From a bacterium (GTDB taxonomy: Bacteria > Atribacterota > JS1 > SB-45 > 34-128), in contig JAHIPN010000255.1 in NCBI GenBank assembly GCA_018894595.1, positions 1 through 8,678 of the forward strand: a DNA stretch of 8,678 bases. The letters run 5' to 3'. The stretch's first letter is position 1, and every line of letters begins with the position of its first letter. Below, piece by piece: positions 1 through 5,398 of the stretch. The translations under genes and the position numbers were made by a program. The notes under the pieces are model-generated. The model searched no databases. It worked only from the letters and a program-made list of their open reading frames with translations, and was not told where the DNA came from.

Positions 1-2
1 AC

Positions 3-59
3 CTGGATGCTGATGCCAACATTGCTAATTATCTGAACATCGGCACGAAAAGAAAATAA
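3..59 (+). CDS. C-terminal fragment of an upstream gene, possibly TnpB/OrfB-type transposase
   Basis: The third frame is open from the window edge to a TAA at 57-59 and encodes LDADANIANYLNIGTKRK. The pattern D-A-D-x-N-x-A near a basic C-terminus is like the last RuvC block of TnpB/OrfB proteins of IS200/IS605 elements, where an Asp in a DxDxN-A-A context is catalytic and is followed by an Asn-Ile-Leu stretch. Codons here are somewhat richer in G and C than in the genes downstream, which fits a mobile gene. Only 18 residues are visible, so the assignment is a guess. The neighbouring palindromes just after the stop are compatible with the end of an insertion element. Any other gene with a chance match cannot be excluded. 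Confidence 0.4.
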   Translation: MDADANIANYLNIGTKRK

Positions 60-75
60 TAATGTATAATATGTA

Positions 76-97
76 GGGGCAGACCTTGTGTCTGCCC
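76..97. repeat. short perfect palindrome, REP/MITE-like
   Basis: GGGCAGAC at 77-84 is the exact reverse complement of GTCTGCCC at 90-97, with a five-base CTTGT loop. The GTAGGGGC-type flank and GC-rich arms stand out from the AT-rich surroundings. The form is familiar from interspersed REP-like palindromes, but the copy number cannot be judged from one window. No T-run follows, so it is not a convincing intrinsic terminator. Confidence 0.6.
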
Positions 98-104
98 ATA
101 AAAA

Positions 105-120
105 GTGTATTACCATACGC
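105..120. repeat. small palindrome within the repeat cluster
   Basis: Positions 105-110 (GTGTAT) pair with 115-120 (ATACGC) around a four-base TACC loop, with one G-T wobble. It is weak alone. It sits between two stronger palindromes and may be part of one composite element. Confidence 0.35.
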
Positions 121-144
121 CCTCAATGATTTATATAAAACCGT

Positions 145-158
145 AGGACAGATGTCCT
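145..158. repeat. small palindrome AGGAC/GTCCT
   Basis: AGGAC at 145-149 is the reverse complement of GTCCT at 154-158, with an AGAT loop. It is one of four palindromes packed into about 130 bp downstream of the truncated gene. Confidence 0.35.
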
Positions 159-170
159 GAATATGAGTTA

Positions 171-202
171 AATTAGGGGTTTGATTTATCAAACCCCTAA
201 TT
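171..202. repeat. perfect 14-bp inverted repeat, hairpin or bidirectional terminator
   Basis: AATTAGGGGTTTGA at 171-184 is exactly complementary to 189-202, with a TTTA loop. This is the strongest hairpin upstream of the regulator. It could end transcription from the left-hand gene, although the downstream side has only mixed A/T rather than a clean T-run. The GGGGTTTGA core resembles interspersed repeat units, so a REP-like or element-end role is equally possible. Confidence 0.65.
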
Positions 203-274
203 AATAAATTCCACCTAAAAATACCATTCCAATTAACCATTTAATAAAAGTTTAAAAATTCCCTCTAAAATATA

Positions 275-303
275 TTGACATACATAACACTTTGTGATAT
301 TTT
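275..303 (+). promoter_or_regulatory. sigma70-type promoter of the LacI-family regulator
   Basis: A perfect TTGACA (-35) lies at 275-280. After a 17-bp spacer comes TATTTT (298-303) as -10, preceded by TG at 295-296 in the extended -10 position. The expected start point, near 309-312, falls inside the palindromic operator. The perfect -35, ideal spacing and placement in front of a regulator gene make this a good call. No second promoter of similar quality was found before the transporter genes. Confidence 0.75.
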
Positions 304-306
304 ATT

Positions 307-330
307 GTTAACGTTATCGGTAACGTTAAC
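307..330. promoter_or_regulatory. nested palindromic operator for a LacI-family repressor
   Basis: Ten-base arms GTTAACGTTA (307-316) and TAACGTTAAC (321-330) are perfect inverted repeats around TCGG, with a CpG at the dyad centre (318-319) as is typical for LacI-family sites. Each arm also contains the self-complementary octamer TAACGTTA (309-316 and 321-328). The site covers the predicted transcription start, so a bound repressor should block initiation. The natural candidate for the binding protein is the regulator encoded 18 bp downstream, which implies autoregulation. No second copy was found upstream of the transporter genes. Confidence 0.8.
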
Positions 331-347
331 GAAAGGTAAGAAATAAT

Positions 348-1340
348 ATGAAGTATATAACTTTAAAGATGGTAGCAAAAAGAGCAGGAGTTTCGGTAAA
401 TACAGCATCAAGAGCAATTAACAATAAGCCGGATATTAATCTTGAAACCAAAAAGCGGGTACTCCAGATTGCCAAAGAATTAGGATATATCCGTAATGCA
501 GCAGCTGTGGCCTTAAGAACCAAGAAAACAGGAACTATAGGAGTAGTAATAGCAGACAACAGGAATCCATTCTATGCCGAGGTTTTAAATGGAATGGAAG
601 AAGCAGCCCGAGAGAAAAACTACCATATAATTCTTGCCAATACTCAACGAGATTACAAGAAAGAAGAAGATGCGATAAATTTACTATTGGCAAAACGAGT
701 AGATGGATTACTTATCACCCCGGTTCAAGATAAAGATGATGATATAAAGAATCTCATTGATGCAAATATCCCATTTGTGGTTGTGGGTAGAGATTTTGAA
801 AATATTGAGGTAGATGCGATTTATAATGATGAAGTTAAAGGGGGATTTTTGGCCACAGAATATCTAATCAAGAAAGGACATAAAAGAATAGCTTTAATAA
901 ATGGTTTTTTATATAAATCTCCTGCTAAAGGGAGGTCGGAAGGATATAAAAAGGCATTAAATAAATATAGAATACCTTTAGATGAGTCGCTTATAAGTGT
1001 GGGAGATATAAATATAGAAGATGGGCATGAAAGAACCAAGCAGATGTTGGAAAAAGATCTGAATTTCACCGCTATCTTTGTTTACAACGATATGATGGCT
1101 TTTGGAGCCATGCAGGCTATAAAGGAAAAAGGTTTAAGAATACCAGAAGATATTGGATTGGTCGGTTATGACGATATCCCCTTCAGTTCACTTATCAGTC
1201 CAGCGTTAACTACTATCAGATTAAAGAAACAGGAGTTAGGAGCGGAAAGTGTTAAGCTGTTACTTTCTCGTATAAATGGTAGTCGGAAAAAAATAAAAAA
1301 GGTAATGTTAGATGTAGAACTTGTTATAAGAGAAACGTAA
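348..1340 (+). CDS. LacI-family transcriptional regulator, sugar-responsive
   Basis: The protein has 330 residues, the usual length for the family. An N-terminal helix-turn-helix spans about residues 5-25 (TLKMVAKRAGVSVNTASRAI), followed by a hinge helix around 50-60 (AVALRTKKT) and a periplasmic-binding-protein-like effector domain from about residue 62 (TIGVVIADNRNPFYAEV). Family hallmarks include RVDGLLITP near 117-125, YNDMMAFGAM near 246-255 and VGYDDIPFSSLISPALTTIR near 272-291. The ATG at 348 is preceded by GAAAGG at 331-336, about 11 bases upstream, and puts the helix-turn-helix at the very N-terminus as expected. It probably binds the operator at 307-330 and releases DNA on binding a sugar imported by the downstream ABC transporter. 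The effector itself cannot be read from the sequence. Confidence 0.95.
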   Translation: MKYITLKMVAKRAGVSVNTASRAINNKPDINLETKKRVLQIAKELGYIRNAAAVALRTKKTGTIGVVIADNRNPFYAEVLNGMEEAAREKNYHIILANTQRDYKKEEDAINLLLAKRVDGLLITPVQDKDDDIKNLIDANIPFVVVGRDFENIEVDAIYNDEVKGGFLATEYLIKKGHKRIALINGFLYKSPAKGRSEGYKKALNKYRIPLDESLISVGDINIEDGHERTKQMLEKDLNFTAIFVYNDMMAFGAMQAIKEKGLRIPEDIGLVGYDDIPFSSLISPALTTIRLKKQELGAESVKLLLSRINGSRKKIKKVMLDVELVIRET

Positions 1341-1373
1341 TGATTTATATCTTAAAAAAAAGGAAAAGATACG

Positions 1374-1390
1374 AGGAGGTGATAATGTGA
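1374..1390 (+). promoter_or_regulatory. near-perfect Shine-Dalgarno followed by an ATG-TGA start-stop
   Basis: AGGAGGTGAT (1374-1383) matches the anti-Shine-Dalgarno sequence over ten bases. ATG at 1385-1387 follows at good spacing and is immediately followed by TGA at 1388-1390. A GTG at 1387 would give only Val-Lys-stop. No protein gene uses this site, which is stronger than the signal of any real gene in the window. It may be a start-stop regulatory element, a ribosome standby site or a decayed gene start. Confidence 0.5.
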
Positions 1391-1397
1391 AATAAAA

Positions 1398-1436
1398 CTA
1401 CAGTATGTGGACCTCTTATTTTTTAACATACCGTAG
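1398..1436 (+). promoter_or_regulatory. stem-loop in the leader before the binding-protein gene
   Basis: Positions 1398-1408 (CTACAGTATGT) pair with 1426-1436 (ACATACCGTAG) in ten of eleven positions, with one A-C mismatch and a 17-base loop. Loop bases 1411-1417 (ACCTCTT) can pair with 1374-1380 (AGGAGGT) using one G-U pair, which would bury the strong Shine-Dalgarno sequence. The two pairings interleave like an H-type pseudoknot, or could alternate. A T-run at 1419-1424 lies just after the second pairing region. No known riboswitch class is recognised. Confidence 0.4.
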
Positions 1437-1456
1437 AATAAAACTAAAACAAATTT

Positions 1457-1476
1457 TTTAAGTTATTTATCTTAAA
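1457..1476. repeat. short AT-rich inverted repeat upstream of the binding-protein gene
   Basis: TTTAAG (1457-1462) is the reverse complement of CTTAAA (1471-1476), with an eight-base TTATTTAT spacer. It lies 27 bp upstream of the binding-protein start. It could be a weak operator or only base-composition noise; it does not resemble the 307-330 operator. Confidence 0.25.
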
Positions 1477-1502
1477 TAAATTTTAAAGAAAAGGAGTGTA
1501 AA

Positions 1503-2735
1503 ATGATGAAATTCAAAGGGATTCTAATTATTCTGTTAATTTGTGTGTTTTGTACTTCTGCATTTGCTGCAGGAGAAAAGGTAGTTCTAAAATATTATCA
1601 GTACAAACCTGAGATAGTTGACCAATTAGATAAGCTGGCAAAACTCTTTAATGAACAAAATCCAGATATAACTGTAGAGATTGAATCGGTAGGCAAAGAT
1701 TACATCACAGTTTTAAAGACTAAAATTGCCTCAGGTGATATTCCTGATATTTATGCAGTTCAAGGGTTAGCTCCCATGATAAGTTATGTTGATGCCGGTA
1801 TTTTGGAAGACATTACCAATGAACCCTTTATGAAAAGAGTTGCTGAGGCTGCAAAACCTGCTGTAACCTATAATGGAAAGATATATGCTCTGCCGCTTGA
1901 CCTTGCTGGTCTGGGAGTAATATACAACAAAAGGTTATTTGAAAAGGCAGGTATTACCAGTCCACCCAAAACTGTTTCAGAATTGAAGGAAGTTATTCAA
2001 AAAATTAAAAATATTGGAGTAATTCCTTTTGGGGTTGCGTTTAAGGAAGAATGGACTTTAAGACATATGTATGCCATAGGTCAGGCTGCGACAGTTGAAC
2101 CAATAAAGTTTGCTGAAGAGATGAATGCTGGGAAAGCACAATTCTGGAATGATAAAATGAATAAAGCTTTCGAAACCTTCAATCTGATTGCAGAAAATTG
2201 TAATGAAAAACCGTTCGAGAGTGATTATACCAATCAAACAACTATGTTTGCTCAGGAAAAAACGGCTATGATGACTCAGGGTTTATGGGCAATGCAGAAT
2301 GTTTTTAATGTAAACCCCGATATTGATGCTGGTATGTTTGGGCTTCCGGTATTTGAAGACCCAGATATGGCAAGATTAATGGTAGATGTTGATTATCGTA
2401 TTGGTATAAATGCGAAATCAAAAAATATCGAAGCAGCGAAGAAGTTTTTAGATTTTATGACCAGTAAAGCGGCAACAGATATCTGGATTGAAGAATGTAA
2501 GTTAATCTCCTCTGTTGTAGGAACTAAAGTAGATGCGATTGGTTCATCCGTTGCCATAGATATAAAGAGCTATATTGACTCAGATAAAACTTATCCCTGG
2601 GGATATTCTTATTGGGCATCAGGATTGAGTAACGAGATTGGGAAGCTTATGCAAAAATATTATTTAGGAGAATTAACCAAGGAACAGGTTTGTTCAACAA
2701 TGGATGATCTCTGGAAGAAAGCAATCAGTAAATAA
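1503..2735 (+). CDS. CUT1-type sugar ABC transporter, extracellular solute-binding protein
   Basis: The protein has 410 residues, a typical length for family-1 binding proteins. A Sec signal peptide is clear: basic MMKFK, a hydrophobic stretch at about 7-18, and a likely cleavage after Ala22 (AFA then AGEK). Cys14 and Cys17 are not in a lipobox, so the product is probably free in the periplasm. The mature part starts with a VVLKYYQYKPE strand and contains GDIPDIYAVQG, ALPLDLAGLGVIYNKRLFEKAG and, near 440-460 in nucleotide-codon terms of the C-lobe, KKFLDFMTSKAATDIW, all usual in this family. An aromatic stretch PWGYSYW (about 365-371) may stack on sugar rings. AAGGAG at 1491-1496 serves the ATG at 1503; the next ATG at 1506 is also possible and differs by one residue. 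It delivers the ligand to the permease pair just downstream; ligand identity is unknown. Confidence 0.95.
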   Translation: MMKFKGILIILLICVFCTSAFAAGEKVVLKYYQYKPEIVDQLDKLAKLFNEQNPDITVEIESVGKDYITVLKTKIASGDIPDIYAVQGLAPMISYVDAGILEDITNEPFMKRVAEAAKPAVTYNGKIYALPLDLAGLGVIYNKRLFEKAGITSPPKTVSELKEVIQKIKNIGVIPFGVAFKEEWTLRHMYAIGQAATVEPIKFAEEMNAGKAQFWNDKMNKAFETFNLIAENCNEKPFESDYTNQTTMFAQEKTAMMTQGLWAMQNVFNVNPDIDAGMFGLPVFEDPDMARLMVDVDYRIGINAKSKNIEAAKKFLDFMTSKAATDIWIEECKLISSVVGTKVDAIGSSVAIDIKSYIDSDKTYPWGYSYWASGLSNEIGKLMQKYYLGELTKEQVCSTMDDLWKKAISK

Positions 2736-2749
2736 TTGGGAAATGTAGT

Positions 2750-2793
2750 ATAATTTAGGAGGGGTAAGTGTTTTTTTATCCCTCCTAAATTAT
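2750..2793 (+). promoter_or_regulatory. strong intercistronic stem-loop between binding protein and permease genes
   Basis: Positions 2750-2763 pair perfectly with 2780-2793 (14 bp, including TTTAGGAGGG against CCCTCCTAAA), and G2764-A2767 can extend the stem inward against T2776-T2779 with one wobble. The T-run (2771-2777) lies inside the loop and upper stem rather than after the stem, so it is not a standard terminator. In binding-protein-dependent importers such hairpins often protect or attenuate the message so that binding protein is made in excess over permease; that role is inferred here. Confidence 0.75.
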
Positions 2794-2818
2794 TATTCTA
2801 AATTGGAGAATAAAAAGG

Positions 2819-3700
2819 GTGATCAAAAACAAAACCTTAAGAGATAGTATTAATTTTTCCTCTTTTCTGCTACCTGCTTTTATCCTCTATAGCATTTTTT
2901 TTCTATTTCCTCTTTTTTCAGGAGTACTTTATTCCTTTACCAGATGGAACGGAATAAGCTTTTCAAAAGAATTTATCGGTATAGAAAATTTTAAAGAAAT
3001 TTTTTCTGACAAAAGATTCCTAAATTCATTATTTTTTACTTTTAAGTATGCCGTATTAAATGTAATATTTATAAATATTCTTGCTTTTGCCCTTGCCTTA
3101 ATGCTGGATAGAACAGTAAAAGGTATTGGATTTTTAAGAAGCATATTTTTTATGCCAAATGTAATCAGTATGGTTATAGTAGGTTTTATCTGGCAGTTTA
3201 TCTTTATGAATGTTGTTGGTGAAATGTCAAGATTTATGGGAATGCCTTTCTTGAATCAAAGTTGGTTGGGTAACCCCCATACTGCCCTTTATTCTGTGAC
3301 CTTGGTTTCTGTCTGGAGGGGCAGTGGTTATATGATGATTATTTACTTGGCAGGGTTACAAACAATAAATAGTGAAATAATCGATGCTTCAAGGATTGAT
3401 GGAGCATCTAATTGGGGTAAATTTATATATATAATACTACCTTTAATGATACCTTCTATCAATATTTGTTTATTTATGACTATTGCTAATTCCTTTAAGA
3501 TGTTCGACCTTGTATTTGCCATGACTCGCGGTGGTCCCGGATATGCAACCGAAGTGATTTCTCTTAATCTATACAATGAAGCATTTTTGAATGATAGATA
3601 TGGATATGGTATTGCTAAAGCAGTGGTTTTAGCAATTATTATAATGATAGTTACCTATATTCAGCTTAAAGTCTTAAAGAAGAAAGAAGTGGTTTTATAA
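2819..3700 (+). CDS. sugar ABC transporter permease, MalF/UgpA-like
   Basis: This is a 293-residue inner-membrane protein with six predicted membrane segments, roughly at 13-36, 72-97, 105-130, 155-178, 203-225 and 262-283. The EAA loop that docks to the ATPase is at about 186-208 (EIIDASRIDGASNWGKFIYI, then ILP). FAMTRGGPGYAT near 233-244 is the conserved segment after it in CUT1 first permeases. The start is a GTG at 2819, with GGAGA at 2805-2809 as ribosome binding site; this gives the short N-terminal tail and LLPAFILYSIFFLFPL first helix usual for the family. It follows the intercistronic hairpin and is two bases from the next permease. With that partner it should form the translocation channel for the ligand of the binding protein. 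Confidence 0.95.
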   Translation: MIKNKTLRDSINFSSFLLPAFILYSIFFLFPLFSGVLYSFTRWNGISFSKEFIGIENFKEIFSDKRFLNSLFFTFKYAVLNVIFINILAFALALMLDRTVKGIGFLRSIFFMPNVISMVIVGFIWQFIFMNVVGEMSRFMGMPFLNQSWLGNPHTALYSVTLVSVWRGSGYMMIIYLAGLQTINSEIIDASRIDGASNWGKFIYIILPLMIPSINICLFMTIANSFKMFDLVFAMTRGGPGYATEVISLNLYNEAFLNDRYGYGIAKAVVLAIIIMIVTYIQLKVLKKKEVVL

Positions 3701-3702
3701 TA

Positions 3703-4536
3703 ATGACATTAAAGCCATCAAATATAAAAAATATAGTTATTTTTGTCTTGTTAGGGGTACTTGCTTTACTTTTTATAATGCCTGTTTACTTTACTATAAT
3801 AAACTCGTTTAAACCACTAAGAGAGATTGTTACATCTTACACCAGCTTTCCAAAAACTTTTTATTTAGGTAATTATATAAAAGCATGGATAAAAACAGAT
3901 TATCCAAGAGTATTTTTAAATAGTTTAATTATTACTATTGCAAGTGTATCGGGAATTGTTTTAGTAAGTTCAATGGCTGGATATATATTAGCAAGAACAC
4001 CTGGTAAACTAAGCTGGTTTATATTTATTATTATCGTTTTTTCGATGATTATTCCCTTTCATTCTATAATGATTCCTTTAATTATAGTGATAAAGAAATT
4101 GCACCTTTCTAATTCCATCCCCGGGATAATAATTGTATATTGGGGAATAGGATGTAATTTTGCAATATTTCTTTACCATGGTTTTGTTAAAACAATTCCT
4201 AAAGAATTGGAAGAAGCAGCTGCAATTGACGGATGTTCTCGTTTTCAAATCTTTTTTAAAGTTGTATTTCCCTTGCTTGCCCCGGTTACCAGTACGATAG
4301 TTGTTCTTGATACATTATGGATTTGGAATGACTTTTTATTACCCCTTCTTGTGCTACAAAAAAGAGCCATTAAGACTATTCCTTTGTCTCAATATATTTT
4401 TGTAGGACAGTATTACAGTGAATGGGGACTCGCTCTTTCGGGATTAACCCTGGCGGTTATTCCCGTTGTTTTGTTCTATGTATTTATGCAGAAGTATATA
4501 GTTAAAGGTATAACCACAGGGGCAATAAAAGGCTAA
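3703..4536 (+). CDS. sugar ABC transporter permease, MalG/AraQ-like
   Basis: This 277-residue membrane protein is the second half of the permease pair. Six membrane segments lie at about 9-32, 71-95, 103-128, 137-160, 182-205 and 241-262. The EAA motif is classic: PKELEEAAAIDGCSRFQIFF then KVVFP, about 166-190. LWIWNDFLLPLLVL (about 205-218) and the C-terminal VKGITTGAIKG are typical of MalG/AraQ proteins. Its ATG is two bases after the stop of the first permease, and the purine-rich GAAGAAAGAAG upstream lies in that gene, so translation is probably coupled. No ATP-binding subunit follows; a shared MsmK/UgpC-type ATPase encoded elsewhere is the usual solution for such importers. Confidence 0.95.
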   Translation: MTLKPSNIKNIVIFVLLGVLALLFIMPVYFTIINSFKPLREIVTSYTSFPKTFYLGNYIKAWIKTDYPRVFLNSLIITIASVSGIVLVSSMAGYILARTPGKLSWFIFIIIVFSMIIPFHSIMIPLIIVIKKLHLSNSIPGIIIVYWGIGCNFAIFLYHGFVKTIPKELEEAAAIDGCSRFQIFFKVVFPLLAPVTSTIVVLDTLWIWNDFLLPLLVLQKRAIKTIPLSQYIFVGQYYSEWGLALSGLTLAVIPVVLFYVFMQKYIVKGITTGAIKG

Positions 4537-4549
4537 AGGAGATCATGAT

Positions 4550-5371
4550 ATGAAATTATTTTTCCTGGGAACTGCTTCTGCCGAGGGCTATCCCGCTCCT
4601 TTTTGTGAATGCACCAATTGTCGTGAAGCAAGAAAAGAAGGAGGAAAAAGTTTAAGACTTCGCTCTTCTCTTATGATCGATAATGAATTACTGGTTGATT
4701 TCGGACCTGATTTATTAAGTTATACCTTGAAGTATGATATTCATTTCTCATTGATTAAAATTTTACTTATTACTCACAGTCACTATGATCACTTATTTCT
4801 GAATAATTTTAATTACATTTTACCTGAAACTGGTACTATCCTCACTAAACCGCCTGACTTAAAAATTATTTGTAGTCGAGGTGTTTATAAAAAAATAAAG
4901 TACCACTTTGAAAAATATGAAAAAGATACTCCCTGGAAAATTAAGGTGATAAAAGAATTTGAAACAACCTTTTCTCACCATTTTAAGATAACAGCTCTTT
5001 CAGCGGTACATATGATAAATGAAGAAAAGGCTTTTTTTTATATCGTTCAAAAAGAAGATAAAATAATTCTCTTGGCTTTTGATACCGGAATGTGGGGAGA
5101 GGAAATATGGCATTTTTTAAAAAATTACTTTTTTGATGTTATAGTTTTAGACGAAACAATGGGCTATAAAAATTATCGAGAACATCTGAATATTGAAGAA
5201 ATTTTTATAATAAGGAAAAAATTCATTAATCAAAAAATAATAAATCAAAATTCTTTGGTTATAGTTACTCATATTTCTCATAATTATAACCCCTGTTATA
5301 GCAAGCTAAAAGAGATATTTGATTCTGAAGGAATAATAGTTGCTTTTGATGGGATGGAAGTAAATATATAG
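4550..5371 (+). CDS. PhnP-like metallo-beta-lactamase-fold hydrolase (putative phosphodiesterase)
   Basis: This is a 273-residue protein with no signal peptide, hence cytoplasmic. The metal-binding HxHxDH motif is HSHYDH at 76-81; other likely ligands are His154 (SAVHM), Asp178 (AFDTG) and His241. Cys19, Cys21 and Cys24 (FCECTNC) followed by AR, and His244 (THISH), match the extra structural zinc site known in PhnP, the phosphoribosyl cyclic phosphodiesterase of the C-P lyase pathway. The ending FDGMEV also fits that family. The start overlaps well with AAAGGAGATC at 4535-4544, which includes the last two bases of the permease stop, so coupling to the transporter is likely. No phn genes are nearby. 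A role on a sugar cyclic phosphate or other phosphodiester released from the imported ligand is inferred; general MBL hydrolase activity is the alternative. Confidence 0.85.
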   Translation: MKLFFLGTASAEGYPAPFCECTNCREARKEGGKSLRLRSSLMIDNELLVDFGPDLLSYTLKYDIHFSLIKILLITHSHYDHLFLNNFNYILPETGTILTKPPDLKIICSRGVYKKIKYHFEKYEKDTPWKIKVIKEFETTFSHHFKITALSAVHMINEEKAFFYIVQKEDKIILLAFDTGMWGEEIWHFLKNYFFDVIVLDETMGYKNYREHLNIEEIFIIRKKFINQKIINQNSLVIVTHISHNYNPCYSKLKEIFDSEGIIVAFDGMEVNI

Positions 5372-5398
5372 TTATAAACGAATGGAGTAATTTTCTCT

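Noticed and set aside
60..205. CRISPR-like array in the palindrome cluster
   Set aside because: The palindromes differ from one another in sequence and spacing; there is no direct repeat with regular spacers.
25..240. 71-codon open frame on the minus strand across the palindrome cluster
   Set aside because: It runs through several repeat palindromes, has no recognisable domain and no convincing ribosome binding site; the translation looks like noise from AT-rich DNA.
326..1069. Minus-strand open frames inside the LacI-family gene (326-559 and 821-1069)
   Set aside because: They are antisense to a well-supported gene with clear family motifs and show no domain features of their own.
1204..1211. 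GCGTTAAC inside the regulator gene as a second operator
   Set aside because: It is only a half-site-like match without the inverted arm and lies within conserved coding sequence.
2929..3576. Minus-strand open frames inside the first permease gene
   Set aside because: They lie antisense to conserved permease motifs, including the EAA loop, and are explained by low stop frequency on the opposite strand.
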